A DNA stretch of 59,510 nucleotides, from NCBI GenBank assembly GCA_903923395.1, contig CAIXXM010000044.1:1-59510 (forward strand), given 5' to 3'. Both the position numbers and the translations under genes were made by a program. How positions within the stretch are numbered: the stretch's first letter is position 1; each line of letters begins with the position of its first letter. This DNA is from an uncultured Acidobacteriia bacterium. Lineage in GTDB: Bacteria > Acidobacteriota > Terriglobia > Bryobacterales > Bryobacteraceae. Shown here one piece after another: positions 9,087-17,493 of the stretch. Under the pieces are notes generated by a model. It was not told where the DNA came from, searched no databases, and saw only the letters and a list, made by a program, of their open reading frames with translations.

Positions 9087-10198
9087 CTTTCGGCAACCAC
9101 AGATTGAAGGCTTTGTTCCTCAAGGAATTGCGCCAGATCCGGGGCGACCGCCGTTTGATGATTTCGCTGGTGATCCCGCCTGTGTTGCAGATTGTCCTGT
9201 TCGGCTTCGCGTTGAATTCCACCGTCAGCCATCTGCGGATGGGTGTTGTGGATGAAAGCCGCACGGCGGAGAGCCGCCAGTTGATTGATGCCTTGACCAA
9301 TAACCAGACGTTTGAGGTGAAAGGCTACTATCTGCGGCCCGCGGATATGACCGCACAAATCGACAAGCGGGCTTTGGATATGGGCGTGATCATCCCCGCG
9401 AACTACGCCAAGCTGCGCCATTCCAACCGCAATGCCGAGGTCCAGTTCCTGGTGGATGCGGTCAATGCCAATACGGCCCAGATTGCACAGGGTTATGCCG
9501 AAGGTGCCTTGCAGTGGCTGAACGGGCAGACGGGTTCCATTCCCAAGACGGTTCCCATGGTGAGCACGAACGTCACGCTGCTCTATAACCCGGGGCTTGA
9601 TAACACCTGGTTCATTGTTACGGGGATCTTCGGGTTGCTGCTGGTCTTGAATGGCTCGATTGTTTCTTCGGCGACGATGATCAAAGAGAAAGTGGTCGGC
9701 ACGGTGGAGCAGTTGTTGATGACACCGGCTGATTCTCTGGAGATCATTCTGGCGAAGATGGCTCCGTTGTTCCTCCTGCTGATGGGGACCACCATGCTGG
9801 TGTTCTGCGTCGCCAGGATCATCTTCCACGTGCCTCTGCGCGGCAGTTTTCCGCTCTTGATGGCGGCGGCTGCGCTGTGTGTGCTGGCTGGAATCGGGAT
9901 TGGGACGATGCTGGCGACCTTCGCCACCTCCGCTACGCAGGCCCAGTTAATGAGCCTGTTCGTGAATCCACCGCTCTCGATTCTCTCGGGTGCCACCACG
10001 CCGGTGGAGGCGATGCCGAAGATTCTGCAGCCCTTGACCGACCTCGATCCGATCAAGCATTTCGCCATCATCGCCCGCTCCATCATGATCAAAGGAACTG
10101 GTTTTGACGTGCTCTATCCGCATTTTGGGGCGCTCGCGCTGATGGCGCTGATCCTGATTGTGGTGAGCGGTGTTCGCTTCCGTAAACAGTTGGGATAA
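9083..10198 (+). CDS. ABC-2 type permease, YbhR-like
   Basis: The second permease of the pump, 371 residues from the ATG at 9083, which overlaps the previous stop (ATGA). A longer reading from a start at 8963 would overlap the previous gene by 124 bases and add no conserved sequence, so I rejected it. The start reads FLKELRQIRGDRRLMISLVIP, the same motif as its neighbour, followed by an extracytoplasmic domain (about 45-165). A C-terminal ABC-2 region has SATMIKEKVVGTVEQLLMTP and the loop PPLSILSGATTPVEAMP. It is the last gene of the six-gene operon; 155 bases separate it from the next gene. Confidence 0.92.
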   Translation: MTFGNHRLKALFLKELRQIRGDRRLMISLVIPPVLQIVLFGFALNSTVSHLRMGVVDESRTAESRQLIDALTNNQTFEVKGYYLRPADMTAQIDKRALDMGVIIPANYAKLRHSNRNAEVQFLVDAVNANTAQIAQGYAEGALQWLNGQTGSIPKTVPMVSTNVTLLYNPGLDNTWFIVTGIFGLLLVLNGSIVSSATMIKEKVVGTVEQLLMTPADSLEIILAKMAPLFLLLMGTTMLVFCVARIIFHVPLRGSFPLLMAAAALCVLAGIGIGTMLATFATSATQAQLMSLFVNPPLSILSGATTPVEAMPKILQPLTDLDPIKHFAIIARSIMIKGTGFDVLYPHFGALALMALILIVVSGVRFRKQLG

Positions 10199-10226
10199 CT
10201 TGACTTAATGGTCCAGCATCCTGCCG

Positions 10227-10241
10227 ATTCAAAAATTGAAT
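10227..10241. repeat. Short AT-rich inverted repeat between the pump operon and the GAF-ANTAR gene
   Basis: ATTCAA (10227-10232) and TTGAAT (10236-10241) flank AAA. GTCCA (10211) and TGGAC (10242) also face each other. There is no T run after it, so it is a poor terminator; it could be a regulator site. Nothing else stands out in 10199-10353. Confidence 0.35.
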
Positions 10242-10353
10242 TGGACGTCTGTATTCACTGTACTTACACTTACGGTTTACAGATGTAACGGCACTTTCGT
10301 CCCAGTCCCACGAAATTCCAGTAAGCCGAATAAAATCCACCAAGGCGGTTATC

Positions 10354-11604
10354 ATGAGTGAAACTACAGGTTCCCAGGTTGCGCTCCTGCATCGAATCAG
10401 CAATATTGTCAGTTCCGATCAGGATCTGGAAGCGATTCTGAACGAACTGGTCGGATTGACCATGAAGGTGACGCACTCCGATGCGTGTCTGGTCTACCTG
10501 ATTGACCACAGTTCCAACGAAATTGTCCTCAGCGCCTCGCAACTTCCGCATGATGCGGAAATCGGCAATGTGCGCATGAAGATGGGTGAGGGCATCACTG
10601 GTTGGGTTGCGGTGCACAATTCCGTAGTGGCGCTTTCCCGGGATGCTTCGAAGGATGCCCGCTTCAAGACCTTCCAGAATCTGCCGGAAGATACATTCCA
10701 GTCATTCCTTTCCGTGCCACTGGTGAATCAGGGCGAACTGGTGGGTGTGATCAACGTGCACCACCGGGAGGCGCACCAACATACGTCCGATGAAGTGGCG
10801 CTCGTCACGTTTATCGGCGAACAGATGGGCGGCTTGATCGGGCGCCGGAAGCTCGCGGAGCAGTCGCAATCGGCTGTGAAGCGGTTGGAAACCCTGGCAG
10901 CGGTGGCGGAAGCGCTCTCGACGGAGAGCTACCTCGAACGGATTCTACAGGCAATTTCGGAAATGCTGGCGGAAACGCTGGATTCGCCGGTTTGTTCGAT
11001 CTTGCTCATGGACCATGAGAAGCAGGAAGTCGCGGTTGGCGCGGTTCGTTGCTCGGCACCCGAGTATCTGCATAAGATGCCCATTTCGATGGAAGAGTCT
11101 CTTGTGGAACATGTGGTGAAGGAAGCGCAGCCGGTTTACATTCCGAATATCCACACCGAGAAGAAGTACAAGTATCCGGAACTGGCGCGCAAGACGGGCC
11201 TGACTTCGGTGCTGGCGTCGCCGATGCTGTCGCAGGGCAAGGTGATCGGGACGGTGAACATTTACACCAAGACGTCCCGGACCTTCACTGAAGACGAATT
11301 GGGCTTCATCAAAGTTGTGGCTGGTCAGGCTGCGATCGCGATCTCCAATGCGCGGCTGATGAATGAAACCCTCGAGATGAAGCGGACGCTCGAAGCCCGC
11401 AAACTGATCGAACGGGCGAAGGGGATTCTGCAGTACAAGCATCACCTGACGGAGGAAGAGGCGTACCTGCGGTTGCGCAATGAGAGCCGCCGTCTGCGCC
11501 GTCCGATGCGGGATCTGGCAGAGGCGGTTATCCTGGCTGACGATCTGAACCGGAAAGACGGCTCGCCGAAGATTCCGATCCGGGAAGACAGCGAGATCCT
11601 CTAA
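10354..11604 (+). CDS. GAF-GAF-ANTAR putative RNA-binding antiterminator
   Basis: A 416-residue soluble protein. Two GAF sensor domains lie at about 10-160 (MGEGITGWVAVHNSVVALSR, FQSFLSVPLVNQGELVGVIN) and about 175-335 (LASPMLSQGKVIGTVNIYTK). A C-terminal ANTAR domain spans about 340-400 (ARKLIERAKGILQYKHHLTE, EEAYLRLRNESRR). ANTAR domains bind paired hexaloop RNA stems and stop transcription termination when signalled; here the two GAF domains would sense the signal. The KG-I and A-Y-L-R residues typical of ANTAR are present. There is no kinase next door, so the signal is probably a small ligand or redox state. Target RNAs are unknown. It converges on the next gene with a 4-base overlap. Confidence 0.9.
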   Translation: MSETTGSQVALLHRISNIVSSDQDLEAILNELVGLTMKVTHSDACLVYLIDHSSNEIVLSASQLPHDAEIGNVRMKMGEGITGWVAVHNSVVALSRDASKDARFKTFQNLPEDTFQSFLSVPLVNQGELVGVINVHHREAHQHTSDEVALVTFIGEQMGGLIGRRKLAEQSQSAVKRLETLAAVAEALSTESYLERILQAISEMLAETLDSPVCSILLMDHEKQEVAVGAVRCSAPEYLHKMPISMEESLVEHVVKEAQPVYIPNIHTEKKYKYPELARKTGLTSVLASPMLSQGKVIGTVNIYTKTSRTFTEDELGFIKVVAGQAAIAISNARLMNETLEMKRTLEARKLIERAKGILQYKHHLTEEEAYLRLRNESRRLRRPMRDLAEAVILADDLNRKDGSPKIPIREDSEIL

Positions 11605-12245
11605 GAGTTGGTTAAAGCGGTTTTTTCGGGTTTTCGACAAGTACGAAAGTTCCGCAACAACAGGCCAGCAGCAAGAAGACACGAGGCGATCCGAACCGCC
11701 CACCAGGAGGCGGTTCGGATGTCATCCGTGATCATTGCGCCAACGATCATGTCCTTGGTGTTTGGCAATTTTCTAGACAGCACCAATTGAGATTCGGGCA
11801 GTGGCTTGGCATTCTTGAGGCGGAGTTCCAAAAGGCCGGAGTGAACTCCGTTCAATTTCATGGCTGCTGCGGAGCAGGAATGCTGCACGCCATAAGGCGC
11901 GGTTGTCGGAATCAGTTTCAAACTTTGCCCTGCTTGCAGTGCCTGTACCGTGACGTCCAACCAATCCAGGCAGATCGCTTCCCCAGCCTTTGCCCACAGG
12001 ACGTATTCGGGGGTCCCGTAAGAAGTGGGTAGCGGCTTCGAAGTTGGATTGTCCGTGATGTTGAGACGCACGGAAACCCCTTGCGTCAACTCTTGCGACG
12101 AAACCGTGAGGATGGGATCAAGCAAGGCACCGATTTCCATACCCGAGTGCCACTCTCTGACTTTGAGAAGGCCGTACCCACCTGCGACACCCACAATCAT
12201 CGCGACAACCACGAACGCGCGCCCCACGGCTTGCAGCCACGCCAT
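11601..12245 (-). CDS. Uncharacterised protein with two membrane segments
   Basis: I do not recognise this 214-residue protein. A membrane helix lies at residues 10-29 and a second at about 181-200. The loop of about 150 residues between them contains two spaced cysteines (in AICLDWL and QHSCSAAA) and would sit outside the cytoplasm if both ends face in. The ATG at 12245 is the first start of the frame. Its stop overlaps the end of the GAF-ANTAR gene by four bases. No partner gene on this strand is adjacent, so it is probably monocistronic. Confidence 0.72.
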   Translation of the reverse strand: MAWLQAVGRAFVVVAMIVGVAGGYGLLKVREWHSGMEIGALLDPILTVSSQELTQGVSVRLNITDNPTSKPLPTSYGTPEYVLWAKAGEAICLDWLDVTVQALQAGQSLKLIPTTAPYGVQHSCSAAAMKLNGVHSGLLELRLKNAKPLPESQLVLSRKLPNTKDMIVGAMITDDIRTASWWAVRIASCLLAAGLLLRNFRTCRKPEKTALTNS

Positions 12246-12358
12246 GGCCTGTACTACGCATTCACCAACGACATCGTTCGTCTTCCAGCCACATTAGCGT
12301 TTGATGAAAACGCGCGACCTTGATACGCTGCAGGTGTTCTCACCAACGGAGGTTCCAT

Positions 12359-12823
12359 ATGAAAGTTTCAAGGTTGTTTCTCGCAGCTGCGTTGCTGCTT
12401 CCGGCACTATCTATCGCCGATACTCCCGGGCGTCATCCCGCTTATCTGCACGCACGGACGGATTTGTGGCGTGCGACCTTCATCCTGGAGTCGAGGGATG
12501 AAGAGAATGTGATGCGCGATCTGCGCGCCGCGGGGCGGGAGGTGCGTGATGCCATCGGTGAGATCGACCGCGCTGCCGTGCTGGATCGCAAGGACCTGGA
12601 TGATCATCCCCGTGTTGATACGAACCTCCGCGGAAAAGGGAAATTCCGCGCCGCCGCGCAATTACTGTGGAGTGCGAAACGGGACTTGCTGCGGGAAGAG
12701 GACAATCGCGCCGCCCGCGGTTGGCGTGATGCTGCGATAGCGAAGATCGACCACGCGCTGGAATTGGTCCGCAGGGCCGCACGCGATGACCGGTTTGACG
12801 ACGAATTCCGCCGCATGCCGTAA
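12359..12823 (+). CDS. Small exported helical protein of unknown function
   Basis: A 154-residue protein from the ATG at 12359, preceded by GGAGG at a good distance; an in-frame start 13 codons earlier has no such site. A signal peptide (MKVSRLFLAAALLLPALSIA) precedes a mature part rich in Arg, Asp and Ala and probably all helical. Motifs are HPAYLHARTDLW, GREVRDAIGEIDRAAV, DDHPRVD, LLREEDNRAA and AIAKIDHALELVRRAA. Its two similar halves, each with an acidic helix around a D/E-I-D motif, suggest an internal duplication. From memory, proteins of this kind recur in Acidobacteria without known function. It may share a transcript with the cytochrome gene 38 bases downstream. Confidence 0.8.
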   Translation: MKVSRLFLAAALLLPALSIADTPGRHPAYLHARTDLWRATFILESRDEENVMRDLRAAGREVRDAIGEIDRAAVLDRKDLDDHPRVDTNLRGKGKFRAAAQLLWSAKRDLLREEDNRAARGWRDAAIAKIDHALELVRRAARDDRFDDEFRRMP

Positions 12824-12861
12824 AGGAATTTTGCGCGGAACGGTATCATCATGAAGTCCCG

Positions 12862-15051
12862 ATGGTGAGCCGTTCCGCAATCCTATTTGCTGTTGCTCTG
12901 GTACTGGCAGGCTGTTTGAAGCAGCCTGCCGCGCCGGTCCCGAACAACTTTGTAGATGCAAAGACCTGTTCGAATTGCCACGCGGAAATTGCCGCAAAGT
13001 ACGCACTGACCGGCATGGCGCGCGCCTTCTACACCCCCTCCGCCGCGAGCTTTCCCCAACCCAAACCTTACTTTCACAAAGCCTCCGGCACCTGGTTCCA
13101 GATGATCCCGCGGGATGGTGCCTGGTATCAGCGGAGCTGGCAACGGAACGAACCGCCCGGCGAGTTTCGAGTGGATGCCGTGATGGGTTCTGGAAACCAT
13201 GTGCGAACCTTCCTGCACCGGACCGCGCGCAATACGCTGGTCGAGCTTCCACTCGCCTGGTATGCGGAAAAGGGCGGCTACTGGGCAATGAACCCCGGTT
13301 TTGACATGGCCGATCCACCGTTGGGCCGGAAGATCGGCTATGACTGCATGTTTTGCCACAACTCTTATCCTCAAATTCCAGAGGGGCATGAGGAGCCTGG
13401 GGCTGAACCTGTGTTTGCGGGGAAGCTGCCCGAAGGCATTGACTGCCAGCGGTGCCACGGTCCGGGGGGCAACCATGTCCGGGTGGCGCAGACGGCGGGC
13501 GTGAAAGCGGAGGAGATTCGCGGTGCCGTGGTGAATCCTGCCAAGCTGAGCGCGGAACGCGGCATGGAAGTGTGCATGCAATGCCATCTGGAGACCACCA
13601 GCGCGCCGCTGCCGAATGCGGTGAAACGGTATGAGCGGGGTCCATTTTCTTTCCGTCCGGGGGAGAAGCTCAGTGATTTTCAACTGGCCTTCGATCATGC
13701 CAGGGGTTCGGGGCGGGAAGGGAAGTTTGAGATCGTCAGTTCGGTCTACCGCTTGAAGCAATCGCGCTGTTTTCTGGAAAGTCAGGGCAAGCTCACTTGC
13801 AACACCTGTCATGATCCGCATGACATCCGTCATGGCCAGGCGGCAGCAGCGGGATATAACGCGGCGTGTGCGACCTGTCATGGTCCGGGCAAGCCGCAGG
13901 CGGTGCAGGCGCACGCGGGCTCGCAGGATTGCGTGAGCTGTCACATGCCGAAGCGCCGGGCGGAGGATGTGGTGCATGCGGTGGTGACAGACCATTTGAT
14001 CCAGCGGCGGGCCGCGTCGAACCTGCTGGCTGAACGCACGGAACCACACCTGCCGGAAGCGGAGTACCGGGGCGAAGTCGTTCCCTACGGAGACGCGGAC
14101 CCGATGTACACAGCGGTTGCGCAGGTGATGCAGAAGAGCAATCTGGACGCGGGTTTGCCCCGTCTGCGGGCGTTGATTGCACAGACCAAGCCCGCTCGCG
14201 CCGAATTTTATCTGGAACTGGGCGATGCCCTGCAGCGTTCCGGCAAATCCGAAGAAGCAGTGGCCGCTTACCGGCAGGCCATGGAGCGCCGGCCGGGTTC
14301 TGCTCTTCTTTATCGCCGCCTGGCGCAGCCGCTGCGCAGTTTGGGGAAGACGCAGGAACCCCTGGAAGCGATGCAACAGGCGGTGAAGGCTGATCCTGGC
14401 AATGCGGAGGCCTGGTATGACCTGGCGCTGCTGCAATCTGATCTGGGGGATAAGCCCGCGGCGATCCAAAGTTTTCAGAAAGCGATCTCGCTCGATGCCG
14501 AATTTGCCGATGCGCACAACAGCCTAGGGGCGGTGCTGGCGGAGACGGGGCATCTGGCGGAAGCCGAAGGGGAGTACCGGACGGCGTTGCGCTTGCGGCC
14601 CTCCTTGCCCGGCGCGCATGCCAATCTGGGCTACCTGCTGGCCAACCGGAACGAATTGCAGGAAGCGCTCTGGCACTTCGAACATGGCGGCGGAGATGCG
14701 GTGAATCAGTTCAATCACGGCGTTACTCTGGCCAGGATGAACAAACTTGTGGATGCCTTGCCGCATATCGAAGCTGCGGTGCGGGCAGATCCGAACAATG
14801 CGGTGGCTCACGATGTTCTGGGCGGGCTGCTCGAGAGCCGCGGCAAGCAGGGGGAGGCGTTAACGCAGTATCGTGAGGCGGTGCGTTTGCGCCCTGATTT
14901 CGGGAAAGCGCATCTGGACCTCGGCGCTGTCCTCGCCCGTCGGCGGGACTTTTCGGGTGCAGCGGCAGAGTTTCAACGCGCTGCCGCGGATGCTGATCCG
15001 GAGATCCGCAGGATGGCTGCGGCGGGCCTCTCCGCTGTGAGCCGCAAGTAA
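12862..15051 (+). CDS. Seven-heme cytochrome c lipoprotein with TPR domain
   Basis: A 729-residue protein with a lipoprotein signal (LAGC, Cys18). Seven CXXCH heme sites start at about residues 36 (CSNCH), 162 (CMFCH), 195 (CQRCH), 238 (CMQCH), 313 (CNTCH), 336 (CATCH) and 357 (CVSCH). The C-terminal half (about 420-720) is built of TPR repeats such as AEFYLELGDALQRSGKSEEA and DPGNAEAWYDLALLQSDLGD. The N-terminal part resembles the multiheme cytochrome c554/NrfA-like fold. It is probably an outer-membrane or periplasmic electron carrier that docks a partner through the TPRs; no reductase lies beside it. The ATG at 12862 is chosen because it gives the lipobox. It converges on the MFS gene with a one-base gap. 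Confidence 0.92.
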   Translation: MVSRSAILFAVALVLAGCLKQPAAPVPNNFVDAKTCSNCHAEIAAKYALTGMARAFYTPSAASFPQPKPYFHKASGTWFQMIPRDGAWYQRSWQRNEPPGEFRVDAVMGSGNHVRTFLHRTARNTLVELPLAWYAEKGGYWAMNPGFDMADPPLGRKIGYDCMFCHNSYPQIPEGHEEPGAEPVFAGKLPEGIDCQRCHGPGGNHVRVAQTAGVKAEEIRGAVVNPAKLSAERGMEVCMQCHLETTSAPLPNAVKRYERGPFSFRPGEKLSDFQLAFDHARGSGREGKFEIVSSVYRLKQSRCFLESQGKLTCNTCHDPHDIRHGQAAAAGYNAACATCHGPGKPQAVQAHAGSQDCVSCHMPKRRAEDVVHAVVTDHLIQRRAASNLLAERTEPHLPEAEYRGEVVPYGDADPMYTAVAQVMQKSNLDAGLPRLRALIAQTKPARAEFYLELGDALQRSGKSEEAVAAYRQAMERRPGSALLYRRLAQPLRSLGKTQEPLEAMQQAVKADPGNAEAWYDLALLQSDLGDKPAAIQSFQKAISLDAEFADAHNSLGAVLAETGHLAEAEGEYRTALRLRPSLPGAHANLGYLLANRNELQEALWHFEHGGGDAVNQFNHGVTLARMNKLVDALPHIEAAVRADPNNAVAHDVLGGLLESRGKQGEALTQYREAVRLRPDFGKAHLDLGAVLARRRDFSGAAAEFQRAAADADPEIRRMAAAGLSAVSRK

Positions 15052-15052
15052 T

Positions 15053-16198
15053 TTAGTCCGTTCTCATCTTGATGGGCAGCATAGCGGCGGTCAGCGCCAG
15101 GGGAATCAGGAGTGCGATGCCTGCGCGCAGGCTCAGTGCGTGAGAAACGGCGCCGATCATGGGTGGTCCGATGAGGAAGGCGAGATAGCCGAGTCCGCTG
15201 ACTGTCGCAATCCCCTCGGCTTGCTGGATGCCCGGCAGATTTCCTGCTTCGGCGAAAACGAGCGGGATGATCACGGAGTATCCTGCGCCTGCCAGCGCGA
15301 TGCCGGGAAGTGCCAGCAAGGCGCCGGGCGCGGCGATGAGCCAGGTGATTCCCATGGCAGCGGTCAGTCCGCCGGTCCGGACTGCCCTGCGGCGGCCCAG
15401 CAGTACGGTCACACGGTCTCCGAGAAGACGGAAGACCGTCATGGCAGCAGAGAAGACGCCATAGCCAATCGCAGCTGTGGCGGGCGGGGCATTCAGATTT
15501 TGGCTGAGGTAGACGGTGGTCCAGTCCGCAATGGCACCTTCGGAGAGGAAGATACAAAAGCCCAGCAGGCACAGCATGAGCAGCTGGGCGGGAATTTGGC
15601 GCCAGGGAAGCCGTTTGTTGGCGTAGAGGCTACCGTTTGCTGGTTTCGCATTAGCCGCATCCCGGGAAGATGTTTCCAACTGCAGCAGAGTTATAGCTGC
15701 CACTGCGGTTGCCAGCAATACGGCGGCGATTCTGAAATGCACGCCTGGGGTGGTTCCTGCATAAGCGGCTAGACTCCCCACAACCGCGCCGCCGATGCCT
15801 CCGAGCGAGAACATTGCATGGAAGCCTGACATCACAGGCCGTGCCAGCAGGGACTCAATGGCCACCGCCTGGGAATTCATCGCTACTCCATTGATGCTGC
15901 CAATGGCTCCGAACAGGAATAAGGCACAGAAGAGCGTTGCTGGACCCGAGGCGAACGGTATCAAAGCCATCGCGGCGCAAAACAAAGCCGCAGAGTAGAT
16001 GGATACCAAACGGGCACCACTGCGTGAGACTAATCTACCAGCTATGGGGATGGCGAAGATGGAGCCGAAAGCTGCTCCGGCGAGGACCAGGCCAAGCACG
16101 CCGTCTGAGAGCTGCAACAGCCTCTTGATGGCAGCAATGCGCGAGACCCAGGTAGACACAATCAGCCCGTGGACCAGGAAGAGGAGCAACGCGCCCAC
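15053..16198 (-). CDS. MFS transporter, YbjJ-like
   Basis: A 381-residue integral membrane protein with about 12 hydrophobic segments and short loops. The first helix region reads GALLLFLVHGLIVSTWVSR, then the family motif RIAAIKRLLQLSDGVLGLVL and GRLVSRSGARLVSI, which matches the small MFS subfamily of E. coli YbjJ. The start is a GTG at 16198; upstream in frame only a CTG precedes a TAG, so a longer protein is unlikely. It lies 33 bases downstream of the PEP-CTERM gene on the same strand and may be co-transcribed with it. Substrate unknown; members of the group include sugar or metabolite exporters. Confidence 0.9.
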   Translation of the reverse strand: MGALLLFLVHGLIVSTWVSRIAAIKRLLQLSDGVLGLVLAGAAFGSIFAIPIAGRLVSRSGARLVSIYSAALFCAAMALIPFASGPATLFCALFLFGAIGSINGVAMNSQAVAIESLLARPVMSGFHAMFSLGGIGGAVVGSLAAYAGTTPGVHFRIAAVLLATAVAAITLLQLETSSRDAANAKPANGSLYANKRLPWRQIPAQLLMLCLLGFCIFLSEGAIADWTTVYLSQNLNAPPATAAIGYGVFSAAMTVFRLLGDRVTVLLGRRRAVRTGGLTAAMGITWLIAAPGALLALPGIALAGAGYSVIIPLVFAEAGNLPGIQQAEGIATVSGLGYLAFLIGPPMIGAVSHALSLRAGIALLIPLALTAAMLPIKMRTD

Positions 16199-16231
16199 CC
16201 GTCCGCGCGAGACTGGTATCGAATCGGCCAG

Positions 16232-17314
16232 CTACTTGCCCCGGGACTTCGCTGGGGCGGGGACCAGTTGCTTCTTGCGGGCCAAGGCCAGACCGGCGAT
16301 CAGGAGACCGGCCAAAACGAAGGTTGCCGGTTCCGGCGCGGTGACGTAGGAGGCATCCTGCGTTTGCAGCCAGGAAAGGTAGCTGGAAGTAATCCGAACC
16401 CCGCCAAAGAGATTCCCATACTGGTAGCCGGTGTAGCCGCAGTCGCCGTTGTAACAGAAGCCCTGTCCACCGGGACCGAACTCGATGACGCCTTCGAGGA
16501 CACCATTTACGAACATGCCGGAGCCGGAATCGCCGGGGCCGGAGACGCCCAGGCCATTGTTAAGCAATTGGAATTCCTGTACCGCAGAGGTGTAGGTGGT
16601 GCTGCCATCAACGATGCTGAATGCGGAGTTGTAGAAATGGATCGAGTTCGTGAAGGTCCTGAGCGTGCCATAGCCGAGGGAGCTGTTGGCGGAATCGTAA
16701 ACGTAAGGATAGGTGGAGGAATTGGCGGAATCAGGGTTCACCTCGGCGGTTAAGCCATAGCCGTAAGAGGTAAAGTCAAAGGCTTGCGTTGGGTTGACCG
16801 GCGCAAGACCAATGGGAGCTGCCGTGATCGATTCCAACATATTGGTCAGCGTGGAGTTGCCGGAGAGTTCCGAATTGGTGGCAAGGTTATACGTGACGCC
16901 GATATAACTAAGGTCTGCCGAAGCGCCGCCGCCCGAAGCAACATAAAGGTCATCCGGGGTGACCTGCGTGACACCGCCATTGCCATCACTGAAGCCGAGA
17001 TAGATGCCAGTGCTCGAACCCTGGACGACGTGAGCGGCCGTGACGACACCGAATTGGAGTATGTTGCCAGAGAGCCGTGCATCGATAATGGTGCCCGTGC
17101 CGACGTTCGCCGTACCGGTTCCCGCAATCGGATCCCACACTTGAACGGTCGCGGCGGCCAGACTGTTGAAGTTCCCGTTCGAGGTCGAAACGGTGGATGA
17201 CGAAGGGCAATTGGTCGTGGTGGCGCAAGGAATGAAGGAGGCAAACAAAGGGGCGGTACAAAGAACGCCCAGCGAAATGGCAGACCCCAAAGGACGGAAG
17301 CGCATTGATCTCAA
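16232..17314 (-). CDS. PEP-CTERM sorted protein with trypsin-like serine protease fold
   Basis: A 360-residue exported protein. A signal peptide covers about residues 1-25. A chymotrypsin-like triad can be read: His95 in VVTAAHVV, probably Asp134 in SADLSYIG and Ser263 in GPGDSGSGMF. The C-terminus is a standard PEP-CTERM tripartite tail: APEPATF, a hydrophobic helix (about 331-345) and the basic stretch ARKKQ. PEP-CTERM proteins are processed by exosortase and usually linked to exopolysaccharide or biofilm; no exosortase gene is in this window. The stretch between His and Ser is rich in Ser, Thr, Asn and Gly, typical of such surface proteins. Active protease is inference from the motif only. 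Confidence 0.88.
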   Translation of the reverse strand: MRSMRFRPLGSAISLGVLCTAPLFASFIPCATTTNCPSSSTVSTSNGNFNSLAAATVQVWDPIAGTGTANVGTGTIIDARLSGNILQFGVVTAAHVVQGSSTGIYLGFSDGNGGVTQVTPDDLYVASGGGASADLSYIGVTYNLATNSELSGNSTLTNMLESITAAPIGLAPVNPTQAFDFTSYGYGLTAEVNPDSANSSTYPYVYDSANSSLGYGTLRTFTNSIHFYNSAFSIVDGSTTYTSAVQEFQLLNNGLGVSGPGDSGSGMFVNGVLEGVIEFGPGGQGFCYNGDCGYTGYQYGNLFGGVRITSSYLSWLQTQDASYVTAPEPATFVLAGLLIAGLALARKKQLVPAPAKSRGK

Positions 17315-17415
17315 AATACCATGGAACCAAGGGTACTTACAGGGTCAGAAGATCCAGTACTTTTGCTCCGAGCAGTACTAAAGTTCACATTCCCGGAAAA
17401 GCTTGCAGAACTCCT

Positions 17416-17444
17416 TTGACTGTAGAGTGTTGAGTCAATAGAAT
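17416..17444 (+). promoter_or_regulatory. Sigma-70-type promoter of the DUF1501 operon, with inverted repeat
   Basis: TTGACT (17416-17421), 17 bases, then TAGAAT (17439-17444): five of six consensus bases in the -35 and five in the -10. AGTCAA at 17433-17438 mirrors the -35 hexamer and abuts the -10, so the spacer could hold a repressor site. The start codon is 50 bases further on. The rest of 17315-17493 shows nothing clear. Confidence 0.65.
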
Positions 17445-17493
17445 ATAGGGAATCGTAACGCGGGTTTGGACCGAAAAGAGGGAGAGAACTGCG

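Noticed and set aside
10227-10246. Terminator of the pump operon
   Set aside because: The stem is AT-only and short with no T run after it.
12883-14517. 544-codon minus-strand frame over the seven-heme TPR gene
   Set aside because: The sense strand has seven CXXCH sites and TPRs; the antisense frame is a shadow.
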